Part shown: positions 1-8,696 of the stretch, piece after piece
How the letters are laid out: each line of letters starts with the position of its first letter
How positions within the stretch are numbered: position 1 is the stretch's first letter
Assembly (NCBI GenBank): GCA_021773175.1
Contig: JAJFKO010000043.1
Location: 210,558 to 274,557 of the forward strand
Source: Gammaproteobacteria bacterium
GTDB lineage: Bacteria > Pseudomonadota > Gammaproteobacteria > JAJFKO01
DNA: 64,000 bases
Direction: 5' to 3'
Notes under the pieces: generated by a model
Seen by the model: the letters and a program-made list of their open reading frames with translations, nothing else
What the model was told of the DNA's origin: nothing
Database searches by the model: none
Position numbers and translations under genes: made by a program

Positions 1-2706
1 GACATTTATACGCCAGCCAATGAAACAGCAAAAAAATTGCGACTGGATCTCGATGATTTATTTAAAGAACGACTTAGTTATCTATCACAATTTTGTGCCA
101 AAGAAGATGTGTTTATGGTTTTATGGACGCGGCCTAATTATTTAACAGGCGATCAATTCAAGCGTGCTCGCAAAGCTAAATTGAAAGAATTTCGTGATAA
201 TAAAATTCCGCCATTTCGCAATACTCAAAATGTGTTAGCGGCATATAAGAATTTACGTGAAGTGCATGATGCGTTTGTGCGAGCAGTTGTCAATGACCTT
301 TATTCTTTTAATGTAGCTGTCAGCAAACTTGAAGTGCATGATGCGATTTACGAGATTCGTCGCACAGTTGATCCAGGTTTTACTGATTTAGCCTGGCGGC
401 CAGTCTTAGTTGGCGATAAAATTGCAATTAAAGAACCAAAGCAATTCACCGGTGATATCTCCGATATTATGTGGCCATCCCTAGCACGACAAGTGATGCC
501 TCGTGATGCAGAAAATTTAGATTTACGCACGGCACGTTGTGGAGACCAAATTTTTTCTACCGTTTTTATAAATTTATTTCCTAAAGATATTAAAATGTTT
601 TCGCAATTGTTGGCTCGGACAATTCCAACTCAGATACCGTGGCGTATTTCTTTTCTAACAGATAGTAATGGTATGCCTGGGTTAAAATTTAAAGGCGTAT
701 TATCAAAAATTTTAAGTTTCTCATCAGTACAAAATCGTTTGTTGAGTGATTCTATAGAATTAATTCACTATTTTAATACCAATACTGATGAAGCGCTAGT
801 GCGTTTTCGTGTCTCGGCAACAACCTGGGCACCCGCTAATGATTTACCGTTATTACGAACACGGACTTCTGAATTAGCAAAAGCGATTCAAGGCTGGGGT
901 GCTGCAGATGTATCAGAGATTTCTGGCGATCCTTTTGGTGGTATCGTTTCCAGTATGTTAGGTGTTTCTGCCCATAGTGATGCAACGCCTTCAATCGCGC
1001 CATTGTCTGATACCATTTTTATGCTGCCTTTAACACGACCAGCATCACCTTGGCAGCATGGAGCATTATTATTTCGTTCACCTGATGGCAAACCATGGCC
1101 ATTTCAACCTGGCTCAAGTCAACAGACAACATGGATTGATTTAATTTATGCGCGTCCTGGTTCTGGTAAGTCGGTTTTATCGAATGCATTAAATTTAGCA
1201 TTATGTTTATCTGGTGGTTTGCAACGTCTACCTCGCATCGCCATTATTGATGTTGGCCCATCAAGTAGTGGTTTGATTTCATTATTACGAGAAGCTTTAC
1301 CTGATGGACAGAAACATTATGTTGCTTACCATCGATTACGAATGAGCCCGGATTATTCGATTAACCCATTTGACACGCAATTAGGTTGCCGTTTTCCATC
1401 CGCCCAAGAAAGAGGTTTCTTAGTAAACTTTTTAACGTTGTTGGCTACACCTGTAGGTGCAGAAAAACCTTATCATGGTATTACTGATATGGCCGGGATG
1501 GTGGTCGATGAACTTTTCAAATCATTTACAGATGGTGCAAATCCCAATATATATACTGCCGGTATCGAACCACTCGTTGATGGTATTCTAGAAGAAATTG
1601 GTTTTATTCAAGATGCGCGTACAACGTGGTGGGAAGTGACTGATGCATTATTTTCTGCTGGTTTTACTCATGAAGCCATTTTAGCACAGCGTTTCGCAAT
1701 GCCATTGATAGCTGATGCAGCATCGATTGTCCGTGGTTCGGCAGTGGAAGATCTCTACGGGAAAATTCAAGCACCAACGGGAGAAGATTTAATTACGGCA
1801 TTTTCACGTATGATTTCTGCTGGTGTGCGTGAGTATCCTGTGCTATCTCGTGTAACCAGTTTTGATATTGGTGATGCTCGGGTTGTTTCTTTAGATTTAG
1901 ATGAAGTTGCCAAAGGTGGCGGTGAGGCTGCAGAAAGACAAACTGCTGTTATGTATATGCTGGCGCGCTATGTACTTGCTAAGAATTTTTATATTACAGA
2001 AGAAAGTATCAAGGATGTTCCTGAGGCTTATTATGACTACCATTACAATCGCTTTTTAGAAATTAAAGAAGATGCTAAACGTATTGTCTATGATGAATTC
2101 CATCGCACAGCGAAGGCGGCAGCGGTACGTGATCAAGTGATCCTTGATATGCGGGAAGGACGTAAATGGAAAGTGCAAGTTGCTCTCGCTTCACAATCAG
2201 TGGATGATTTTGATGAGGTGATGATCGACTTTGCTACATCGACATATATTATGGATGCAGGTCCTGAGCAAAGCGTGCGTAAATCCGCAAAAATCTTTGG
2301 CTTATCCGATACTGCGCAAGTTGCTTTACGTACTCGAGTACATGGCCCTCGAGAGGGTGGCGGTACATTTTTGGCGCAATTTGCTACAAAACATGGTATG
2401 AATACGCAACTATTAACATTAACCTTAGGCCCAATAGAACTCTGGGCATTTAGTACAACGGTGGAAGATGTCGCTATTCGAAATCGTTTATATAAGCGTA
2501 TGGGCCCAAGTGAAGCGCGACGCGTACTCGCAACGTTATTTCCTTCTGGGAGTATTGCTAAGATTGTTGAACGCCGTTTAGCTGAAGTAAAAGAAACGTC
2601 TGGAGTCATTGCAGAAGGTAGTAATACAACAGCAATTGATGAAGTTGCTGATGAAATTATGAAAGCCTATTCTCAAAATCCAAATGTACAAAGCATTTCA
2701 TTGTAA
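1..2706 (+). CDS. icmB: IcmB/DotO, Dot/Icm type IVB secretion ATPase (5' end outside window)
   Basis: The reading frame is open from base 1, so the gene starts before the window. About 901 residues are visible against roughly 1,000 for Legionella IcmB, so about 100 N-terminal residues are missing. An internal TTG at 37 should not be taken as the start. The family is the VirB4-like ATPase of the Dot/Icm complex, which works at the cytoplasmic face of the inner membrane and powers effector export together with DotB and DotL. A Walker A motif PGSGKS lies at 1156-1173 and a Walker B motif IVYDEF at 2083-2100. The stretch around the P-loop, including RLPRIAIID and GPSSSGLISLL, is characteristic of IcmB rather than of conjugative VirB4/TraC. 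The gene ends 21 bases before a convergent repressor gene. No other dot/icm gene is visible, so the rest of the cluster is presumably upstream. Confidence 0.93.
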   Translation, partial: DIYTPANETAKKLRLDLDDLFKERLSYLSQFCAKEDVFMVLWTRPNYLTGDQFKRARKAKLKEFRDNKIPPFRNTQNVLAAYKNLREVHDAFVRAVVNDLYSFNVAVSKLEVHDAIYEIRRTVDPGFTDLAWRPVLVGDKIAIKEPKQFTGDISDIMWPSLARQVMPRDAENLDLRTARCGDQIFSTVFINLFPKDIKMFSQLLARTIPTQIPWRISFLTDSNGMPGLKFKGVLSKILSFSSVQNRLLSDSIELIHYFNTNTDEALVRFRVSATTWAPANDLPLLRTRTSELAKAIQGWGAADVSEISGDPFGGIVSSMLGVSAHSDATPSIAPLSDTIFMLPLTRPASPWQHGALLFRSPDGKPWPFQPGSSQQTTWIDLIYARPGSGKSVLSNALNLALCLSGGLQRLPRIAIIDVGPSSSGLISLLREALPDGQKHYVAYHRLRMSPDYSINPFDTQLGCRFPSAQERGFLVNFLTLLATPVGAEKPYHGITDMAGMVVDELFKSFTDGANPNIYTAGIEPLVDGILEEIGFIQDARTTWWEVTDALFSAGFTHEAILAQRFAMPLIADAASIVRGSAVEDLYGKIQAPTGEDLITAFSRMISAGVREYPVLSRVTSFDIGDARVVSLDLDEVAKGGGEAAERQTAVMYMLARYVLAKNFYITEESIKDVPEAYYDYHYNRFLEIKEDAKRIVYDEFHRTAKAAAVRDQVILDMREGRKWKVQVALASQSVDDFDEVMIDFATSTYIMDAGPEQSVRKSAKIFGLSDTAQVALRTRVHGPREGGGTFLAQFATKHGMNTQLLTLTLGPIELWAFSTTVEDVAIRNRLYKRMGPSEARRVLATLFPSGSIAKIVERRLAEVKETSGVIAEGSNTTAIDEVADEIMKAYSQNPNVQSISL

Positions 2707-2727
2707 GATTAAATGCAGATTTTAGGT

Positions 2728-3375
2728 TTAACTGTAATCATAGCGAATCTGCATCAACATACCTAGATAGGAATCTTGCTCCGTTAATTCAATGAGTGGT
2801 GCTTGACTAAGTTCTGGGCTGAGGGCTTTGATGAAGTGTTGGTTGGCATCAATAATAAGTTGGCGCAACACCGTGCTATTGGAATTATTCAGATATACCA
2901 AAATAAAACTGCGGTCGTGGGTTTTCTTATCAGGATCGATAATTAATTTACTATTTAATGCAATTTGCGGTTCCATCGAAGCATCTTGCATAATGAGTGC
3001 AAAGGCATGCTGGCTAACAACGGCGTCAGTTAATAAATACTCTTGCTCAGAGGCTTGTTCACTGTCCGTATAATGTTGCCAATTTCTAGCTTGCGGCCAA
3101 CTGAGTATGGGAACATTCTTAAAGGTATTGTTTGAAGACGTAGACTCGAACTCAACACTGAGATTTGGTATAGGCTCTAATCCACGTAATTGGTCTTCTG
3201 TCACATTAAAGAAGTCTGCAATAGATTGCAAAGAGCCTTTATGAGGCATTGTTGTGGCACCAGTAACAATGCGATGTACGGTAGGTTGAGGTAATTGAGT
3301 ACGTCGTGCAAGTTCCGCGGCATTAATTTGCTTATCTGCCATCAGCTGTTTGATTATTTTTGTCAGCTTAACCAT
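2728..3375 (-). CDS. Xre-type repressor with degenerate S24 (LexA/C2-like) C-terminal domain
   Basis: 215 residues from the ATG at 3375; a TTG 15 bases upstream is possible but less likely. Residues about 1-65 form a helix-turn-helix DNA-binding domain (AELARRTQLPQPTVHRIVTG). The C-terminal half resembles the peptidase S24 fold of LexA and phage C2/cI repressors, with the serine motif QDASMEP. Where LexA has its catalytic lysine (TVKRL), this protein reads TVLRQL, so no lysine is present and self-cleavage looks unlikely. It is probably a transcription factor that keeps the fold for dimerisation. It converges on icmB with 21 bases between them. The target is unknown; regulation of its own promoter would be usual for the family. 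Confidence 0.8.
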   Translation of the reverse strand: MVKLTKIIKQLMADKQINAAELARRTQLPQPTVHRIVTGATTMPHKGSLQSIADFFNVTEDQLRGLEPIPNLSVEFESTSSNNTFKNVPILSWPQARNWQHYTDSEQASEQEYLLTDAVVSQHAFALIMQDASMEPQIALNSKLIIDPDKKTHDRSFILVYLNNSNSTVLRQLIIDANQHFIKALSPELSQAPLIELTEQDSYLGMLMQIRYDYS

Positions 3376-3531
3376 TACACTTTGTCTCAAAATAAATATT
3401 TTCTGGATAATAAACTATTTGAAATTAAAAAAAAAGCTCTGCTTAATGTATTGAAGTTGACTATTAATTTAAAATGTATTAAATTTGCATTCAAAGTGTA
3501 TCGGTATTAAAAAACATATATTGTTGCGCAT

Positions 3532-3563
3532 AAAAAAACCGAGTAAGCAAGCTTACTCGGTTT
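3532..3563 (-). terminator. intrinsic terminator, leftward
   Basis: A perfect 12-base stem (arms 3536-3547 and 3552-3563, loop CAAG) is followed, read leftward, by seven U residues encoded at 3532-3538. The U-tract gives the orientation: rightward reading has only three T before an A-rich stretch. No protein gene on the minus strand lies just upstream of it, between 3564 and 3870, so it terminates something else. Confidence 0.7.
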
Positions 3564-3581
3564 AAATTGGAAGTAGAGGAG

Positions 3582-3686
3582 ATGGCTCGTCCAAGCCATT
3601 TACGAGATAAAATTTACCATATACATATAAAAAAAACAGTAGGAGAACGCCCCTTTATCTGTAAGATTTTCGCCCGACTTTTATAA
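3582..3686 (+). CDS. possible 34-residue small protein with a zinc-finger-linker-like motif
   Basis: ATG at 3582 is preceded by GGAAGTAGAGGAG, a purine-rich stretch that could serve as a ribosome binding site. The product would be 34 residues, stopping at 3684-3686. Its second half reads HIKKTVGERPFICKIF, which resembles the C2H2 zinc-finger linker region (H..TH.GERPF.C..C) but lacks the second histidine and second cysteine. The leftward terminator lies directly upstream, and the candidate small RNA overlaps it on the other strand. It may be a chance frame. Confidence 0.15.
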   Translation: MARPSHLRDKIYHIHIKKTVGERPFICKIFARLL

Positions 3687-3870
3687 TATAAGCTCTATGA
3701 GAGGACTTTCGATAAGTTTTTTAACGAAATATACCCGAAGGGCACAGGTAAAGAGTTTTGCGTAAATCCTATATGATAAAAGCAGTTAGGGTTGTTTAAG
3801 CGGTTGTAGCAAGCTTAGTTTTCACGTTACCATATCGTGAATATCTGAAGGCTATAAGAGAGAGAAACAT

Positions 3871-4644
3871 ATGATACAGCGGTTGTTTTTAAAGAGTTTA
3901 TTCTTGATATGCATCTTATGTTTAACGATAACGGCGAGTGCGACAGCATTAAGCTGGCAAACATTAGCTCCTGGTTTACAATATTCAAAATATACGCCGC
4001 CGAGTAATTCTTGGTTTTCTGGTTCAATTCATATTTTTCGTTTTAATTTAAGGCGTTATAAGCTTGCACTGCTTATGGCACAAGACTACAAGCGCCAGAA
4101 TGCGCCAGTTGAATACTTTGCTGAGCATAGCGCTGCTTTAGTTGCGGTTAACGGTGGTTTTTTTAGTCCAAGCTTCAAACCTTTAGGATTGAGAGTACAA
4201 AATGGTAAAACTAGAACACGATTACGTCAAATCAGCTGGTGGGGTGTGTTTTATACGCGAGGTCAGCATGCTTATGTGGTTGCACAACGTAGTTTCCGGT
4301 ATCGGCGTGGTATAACGTTTGCGGTACAGAGTGGACCGCGATTACTCGTCAATGGTCGTATTCCGCCACTTAAAAATGGTAAAGCTAATCGAACCGCACT
4401 AGGCGTTACGCGTAATGGTTCGGTTGTTTTTGTTGTTACCAAAAACTTGCCGATGACAACGACAGAGCTGGCACAGTTTATGCGTAAATCTACGGCACAA
4501 GGTGGCTTAAACTGTATTAATGCGCTTAATATGGATGGTGGGCCATCAAGTCAATTGTATTCGCATATCGGTGATTTTGTTTTAAGTATTCCTAACTTTA
4601 ATGCGGTGACTGATGCTGTTGTTGTCTTACCGCGTAATAGTTAA
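3871..4644 (+). CDS. secreted phosphodiester glycosidase family protein (NAGPA/DUF2233-like)
   Basis: 257 residues. A signal peptide is clear: basic MIQR, hydrophobic core to about residue 22, then ASATA before a likely cleavage near residue 26. The mature protein has the family signatures VNGGFF (about 93-98) and NMDGGPSSQLY (about 216-226), which form the active site region in relatives of human N-acetylglucosamine-1-phosphodiester glycosidase. It is probably exported to the periplasm and hydrolyses a sugar phosphodiester or a cell-wall-related glycoside; the substrate cannot be read from sequence. Start choice: the ATG at 3871 follows AGAGAGAAAC and gives a complete signal peptide. It stands alone, and a short palindromic repeat begins right after its stop. 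Confidence 0.82.
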   Translation: MIQRLFLKSLFLICILCLTITASATALSWQTLAPGLQYSKYTPPSNSWFSGSIHIFRFNLRRYKLALLMAQDYKRQNAPVEYFAEHSAALVAVNGGFFSPSFKPLGLRVQNGKTRTRLRQISWWGVFYTRGQHAYVVAQRSFRYRRGITFAVQSGPRLLVNGRIPPLKNGKANRTALGVTRNGSVVFVVTKNLPMTTTELAQFMRKSTAQGGLNCINALNMDGGPSSQLYSHIGDFVLSIPNFNAVTDAVVVLPRNS

Positions 4645-4645
4645 C

Positions 4646-4700
4646 ATAGGACGTTTGAATGCATCATTATCTAGATTTTGGCATTTAGCGTAAGTCCTAT
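4646..4700. repeat. short palindromic element, degenerate copy (family A)
   Basis: The ends ATAGGAC (4646-4652) and GTCCTAT (4694-4700) are inverted. The right part, ATTTAGCGTAAGTCCT at 4683-4698, is identical over 16 bases to 62636-62651 and is the inverse of 62585-62600. The left arm has diverged after the first seven bases. It sits between the glycosidase gene and a convergent amidase gene. It looks like a small MITE- or REP-like repeat with no coding capacity. Confidence 0.6.
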
Positions 4701-4714
4701 AACATTTCTAGAAC

Positions 4715-6232
4715 TTATTCTATCGAACAGGCTCGACTTGTAAGCGTTTGACTAATCGGTGCTAAACTATTCCATGGTTTTGCCGTTTCTATTTGTTTTG
4801 CCAATTGCAATAAAGTTATTTCATTTGCATAGCCAGCTGCAAACTGCACACCAATCGGTAATCCAGATTCACTTGTTGCAAATGGAATTGACATTGCGGG
4901 TTGCCCGCTGGCATTAAATAATGCTGTAAAAGGAACAAATGCAAAGATTTTTTCCGAGAACAAGTCAAAAAGCTGTGTTACTAGTTTACGAACAGGAACG
5001 GTATTCAATATATTTAAAGCAAATTTCTCTATAGGTTTAGGATTTAATGTGCCAATTTTTAAAGGGGGATTTGCCAAGGTTGGGGTGATTAAAACATCGT
5101 ATTGCGTGAAAAAGTGTGCGAGTTGTCGAGTAATCATATCAATATCATATACAGCTTGCGCATAAGAAGACGCGGAATAGCTACGTGCCATTTTACATAA
5201 GACTCGTGTTGTTAATTCAATATCATGTTTATTAATAGTTTTGCCAGTGAGCCGTTCAGTATTTTTAACAATTGCTTCTGTTTCAGCGGCACTAATGATG
5301 ATCATAGCTTGAGCTAAAGCTTGCGTATCAATTTTTGGCGTTGCTTCAACAACATCATGCCCTAAGTCTTGACAAAGTTTGACAGCATCATTAACTGCTT
5401 GTTTACATTCCTCTGCAACATTCGTTGCAAAGAATGGTTCAACGGTAAATGCAATACGCAATTTTTTCGGTGCTTGTTCTAAGCTTTGTAAAAAACTTTG
5501 TGAGGGTTTTGCTAAAGGGAAGGGTGCGCCAAGATCATTACCGCAAGTTGCATCAAGCATCGCGGCACTATCGCGGACAGTTCGTGTTAGAACATGTTCA
5601 ACAATAAATCCTTGGCTGGCCTTACCATAATCAGGACCCATCGGCGTGCGACCTCGCGAAGGTTTTAGACCGAACAAGCCACAACAAGAAGCTGGAATTC
5701 TAATAGAACCGCCGCCATCACTGCCATGAGCTAATGGTACCATCCCTGCAGCAACGGCAGCTGCTGCACCACCACTAGAGCCTCCGGGCGTATGTGCAAG
5801 GTTCCAAGGATTATAGCAAGGGCCGTAAAATTCAGACTCTGTTACCGGACTCAAACCAAATTCAGGGAGATTGGTTTTACCTAAGGTGATTAAGCCTGCT
5901 TTTCGATAACGTGATATTAGTTCACTGTCATGATCAAAAACCATGTTTTGCAAAGCACGACAGCCTGCAGTTGTGGCTAAACCTTTATAACTCGCAATAA
6001 TATCTTTTATTAAAAAGGGAACACCGGCAAACAGCGCTTCGTGATTTACTTGTTTAGCATTTGTTAATGCTTCATCATAAATTTTCATGATAACAGCATT
6101 TAGTTGCGGATTAAGTTGCTCTACACAATGAATTGCTGTTTCGACGAGCTCGCTAGCCTGAACATCGCCTTGTTGCACAAGTTGAGCTAAGCCTAGAGCA
6201 TCATATTGTAGATAGTCATTGACTGGAAACAT
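4715..6232 (-). CDS. amidase-signature family amidase
   Basis: 505 residues, the usual size for the amidase signature family (GatA, 6-aminohexanoate cyclic dimer hydrolase, bacterial amidases). The Ser-cisSer-Lys triad is visible: Lys76 in FLIKDI, Ser152 in GGSSGG and Ser176 in GGGSIR, with the expected 24-residue gap between the serines. The enzyme hydrolyses a carboxamide bond in the cytoplasm. It is unlikely to be GatA itself because no gatC or gatB is adjacent and the C-terminal half differs; the substrate is unknown. It is the most downstream of three leftward genes (hydrolase, nhaA, amidase) with short gaps, but no shared pathway is evident. Confidence 0.88.
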   Translation of the reverse strand: MFPVNDYLQYDALGLAQLVQQGDVQASELVETAIHCVEQLNPQLNAVIMKIYDEALTNAKQVNHEALFAGVPFLIKDIIASYKGLATTAGCRALQNMVFDHDSELISRYRKAGLITLGKTNLPEFGLSPVTESEFYGPCYNPWNLAHTPGGSSGGAAAAVAAGMVPLAHGSDGGGSIRIPASCCGLFGLKPSRGRTPMGPDYGKASQGFIVEHVLTRTVRDSAAMLDATCGNDLGAPFPLAKPSQSFLQSLEQAPKKLRIAFTVEPFFATNVAEECKQAVNDAVKLCQDLGHDVVEATPKIDTQALAQAMIIISAAETEAIVKNTERLTGKTINKHDIELTTRVLCKMARSYSASSYAQAVYDIDMITRQLAHFFTQYDVLITPTLANPPLKIGTLNPKPIEKFALNILNTVPVRKLVTQLFDLFSEKIFAFVPFTALFNASGQPAMSIPFATSESGLPIGVQFAAGYANEITLLQLAKQIETAKPWNSLAPISQTLTSRACSIE

Positions 6233-6256
6233 GACTTTAACCCTTTTTTATTTGAA

Positions 6257-7450
6257 TTATAGTTGATTTTTGATTACTGCTGTTGAGTTTAAACGGCGAT
6301 AGGTTATGTTAAATGCTGCAATAGCGATTGCGGCAGAAATAAAAGAACCTAAAACAATACTTTTACGCGCCATACTCTCATAAGGTGTATTAAAGAAAGC
6401 GAGAGAACCTAAGAATAAGCTCATGGTAAAGCCTATACCGGATGCAGCAGCAATACCAAATAGTTGCATCCAATTACTGTCTTCAGGTAGTCGTGCAAAA
6501 CGTAGTTGCACAAGAATCCAACTTGCCAGGAAAACGCCGAGGGTTTTACCAACGACGAGTCCAAGTATAATGGCAATAGAAACAGGATGTAGTAAATTGC
6601 CAAGCTCGACACCTGAAAAGTTAATTCCACCATTAGCAAAGACAAATAACGGTAAGATGAGATAGGCAACCCATGGATGCAATTTGTTTTCTAGGTGGCG
6701 TAGTGGCGAAAAAGATGAATTGCGTGTTGATAAAGGAATCGTAAAACCAACTAATACACCTGCAAGTGTGGCATGCACACCAGACTTTAATACACAAATC
6801 CAAATGATAATGCCAACAATCATGTAAGGTGCAGTACGTTTAATATTAAATAGATTAAACAGTAATAACAAAGTAATTCCAATAAGAGCTAAAACTAAAG
6901 ATAAATAGGATAGTTTATTAGTATAGAAAACGGCAATAATAGCAATTGCTAGAATGTCATCGACAATTGACAGAGCCACCAGAAACACTTTTAAACTATT
7001 TGGCACACGCTTGCCTAGCAGCGCGATAAGCGCCAGCGCAAATGCTATATCGGTTGTCGTTGCAATTGGCCAGCCTGCTAGAGCCTTGGCATCATGATGA
7101 TTTAAGGCAAAATAAATGGCGGCGGGTAAGACAATTCCGCCAATCGCAGCAGCAAATGGCAAGATCATTTGCTGGAATGAAGAAAGTTCACCATCGAGCA
7201 TTTCACGCTTAATTTCCATGGCCAGTAGCATAAAGAAAATTGCCATTAAGCCATCATTAATCCAATGTATAATCGGTTTTTCAAGATTTAAGGTCGCAAC
7301 ACGAATTTGAATTGGCGTATCTAAAAATGCATCGTAGTAATGATATAAACCGCTATTGGCAATGATGAGGGCAAGGATTAAAGCGACAAGTAATAAAATA
7401 CCACTAGCGGTTTCTAGTTGAACAAATTGTTGAAAACGTTTTGTAAACAT
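6257..7450 (-). CDS. nhaA: Na+/H+ antiporter NhaA
   Basis: 397 residues, close to the 388 of E. coli NhaA, with the expected run of about 12 membrane segments. The ion-binding aspartates are present at matching positions: Asp134 in TTDIAFAL, and Asp164-Asp165 in SIVDDILAIA (E. coli 133, 163, 164). It exchanges cytoplasmic Na+ for external protons at the inner membrane, giving sodium and alkaline pH tolerance. Start ATG at 7450. It lies 19 bases downstream of the YheT-type gene and 24 bases upstream of the amidase, so a leftward operon is possible. Confidence 0.95.
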   Translation of the reverse strand: MFTKRFQQFVQLETASGILLLVALILALIIANSGLYHYYDAFLDTPIQIRVATLNLEKPIIHWINDGLMAIFFMLLAMEIKREMLDGELSSFQQMILPFAAAIGGIVLPAAIYFALNHHDAKALAGWPIATTTDIAFALALIALLGKRVPNSLKVFLVALSIVDDILAIAIIAVFYTNKLSYLSLVLALIGITLLLLFNLFNIKRTAPYMIVGIIIWICVLKSGVHATLAGVLVGFTIPLSTRNSSFSPLRHLENKLHPWVAYLILPLFVFANGGINFSGVELGNLLHPVSIAIILGLVVGKTLGVFLASWILVQLRFARLPEDSNWMQLFGIAAASGIGFTMSLFLGSLAFFNTPYESMARKSIVLGSFISAAIAIAAFNITYRRLNSTAVIKNQL

Positions 7451-7469
7451 CCCTATTCCTAATTAATTA

Positions 7470-8429
7470 TCAGATAAATTGATTAAAGAATTCCGGTATG
7501 CGTGTTTCTAACCAATATTCAGGTTTGAGCGGGTTTTTGCCGCCAATAAAACCAACATGGCCGCCATGTTTACTTAATTCAATGCGAACAGTAGAAGATA
7601 ACTCATTCTTTTCAGGAATAACGTCAGGCGTCATAAACGGATCATCTTTTGAATGAATTACTAAGGTTGGAACGGCTATATCTTTTAAGTAAGGGCGACT
7701 ACTGGCATTAATATAATAATCTTTCGCGCTCCGAAAACCGTGAATAGGTGCTGTTAATTTGTCATCAAATTCCCAAAATGATTTCGCATCACGAATATTA
7801 AGTTTTTCTAATGGAATATTGCGACTATTGAATTTCTGTTCTACAAAGGCGACAAGTTCTTTGAGCATCCACCATTGATAAACTCTCGAAAAGCCTTTGC
7901 CAATAGAATGCGCGGCATTATACAATTCAAAAGGAACAGAAATTGCAACGGCGGCTAATAAAGGGTTGTGTTCGCCTGTTTCGCCTAACCATTTCAATAA
8001 AACATTGCCACCTAAAGAAACGCCAATTGCACACAAAGGTGTTTCCGGTTCACGATCGCTGAGGATATTGGCAACTAAATTAATATCACCGGTATCGCCA
8101 GCATGATAAAAACGAATTAAACGGTTTGGTGTACCACTGGCACCACGAAAGTGCATAAAGGCTGCGCGCCAACCAGCACTATTAATCGCGTTGAGCAATG
8201 GTGTCGCATAGTGCGATTCAATCGAGCCACCTAATCCGTGCATGACAAGAATTGTTGGGCCAGAATCAGGGCCAACCCAATCGAGCTCAATAAAATCACC
8301 ATCAGGTAATTCAATACGCTCACGACGTGGAGCAAGATCGACTTTACGACGCGTTAATTCTGGCCACACTGTTTGTAGATGTGGGCCCGGTAACCACCAA
8401 GCAGACTTGAATTTGCTTTCTACTATCAT
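7470..8429 (-). CDS. yheT: YheT-type alpha/beta hydrolase
   Basis: 319 residues from the ATG at 8429; an in-frame TTG at 8450 would add seven residues, but neither start has a strong ribosome binding site. The N-terminus WWLPGPHLQTVWPEL is diagnostic of the YheT/ABHD1-3 family. The oxyanion motif MHGLGGS, nucleophile elbow GVSLGGN, acid DDPF and catalytic histidine in KHGGHVGF are all present, so the enzyme should be active, probably on ester or lipid substrates. Family members are cytoplasmic or membrane-associated carboxylesterases of uncertain substrate. It is the first gene of a leftward group with nhaA and the amidase. Confidence 0.88.
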   Translation of the reverse strand: MIVESKFKSAWWLPGPHLQTVWPELTRRKVDLAPRRERIELPDGDFIELDWVGPDSGPTILVMHGLGGSIESHYATPLLNAINSAGWRAAFMHFRGASGTPNRLIRFYHAGDTGDINLVANILSDREPETPLCAIGVSLGGNVLLKWLGETGEHNPLLAAVAISVPFELYNAAHSIGKGFSRVYQWWMLKELVAFVEQKFNSRNIPLEKLNIRDAKSFWEFDDKLTAPIHGFRSAKDYYINASSRPYLKDIAVPTLVIHSKDDPFMTPDVIPEKNELSSTVRIELSKHGGHVGFIGGKNPLKPEYWLETRIPEFFNQFI

Positions 8430-8460
8430 AGACACGCTTAGGCTTCTCAAGAATATTAGT

Positions 8461-8514
8461 AGGACTGACGATAAATCCTTTCAATGAAGTATTAAAGGAT
8501 TTTGCGTCAGTCTT
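8461..8514. repeat. short palindromic element (family A)
   Basis: Two 21-base arms, 8461-8481 and 8494-8514, are inverted with a few mismatches around a 12-base loop. The outer end AGGACTGACGATAAAT differs by two bases from AGGACTTACGCTAAAT at 62585, so it belongs to the same dispersed family. It lies in the divergent gap between the hydrolase gene and the 780-codon gene, where it could also act as a hairpin in either transcript. Confidence 0.6.
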
Positions 8515-8634
8515 AATATTATTAATTATTGATATTGCTGGATATTGTATGCCGAGCGACGCTGACATGCAATTCTGTTTAAAGGTGTTGCGAAGGAGTA
8601 TTTTACTGGTTTATTAGTTGATTTTGGTTGATGT

Positions 8635-8662
8635 TTGCTATAACGTCAATAACAGATAAAAT
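8635..8662 (+). promoter_or_regulatory. probable sigma-70 promoter of the 780-codon gene
   Basis: TTGCTA (8635-8640), 16-base spacer, TAAAAT (8657-8662), ending 34 bases before the ATG at 8697. An AGAGG ribosome binding site lies in between. Confidence 0.4.
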
Positions 8663-8696
8663 ATTGCTCAAGTTTTGGAAGAAGAGGTAAACATAG

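Larger units (their letters stand above)
3532..3690 (-). ncRNA. candidate small RNA ending at the leftward terminator
   Basis: The gap 3376-3870 is about 495 bases without a convincing protein gene. It holds a good leftward terminator (3536-3563) with no leftward gene feeding it. It also holds a short hairpin just upstream on the same strand (GGCTTGGACGAGCC, about 3584-3597). Together these suggest a small leftward transcript. The right boundary is a guess based on the AT-rich TATATTATAA block near 3680-3690, and no convincing -35 box is visible. The rest of the gap should contain the repressor promoter (near 3380-3420) and the promoter and leader of the gene at 3871. Confidence 0.22.

Noticed and set aside
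2133..2609. 158-codon antisense frame inside icmB
   Set aside because: Shadow frame opposite the conserved ATPase domain.
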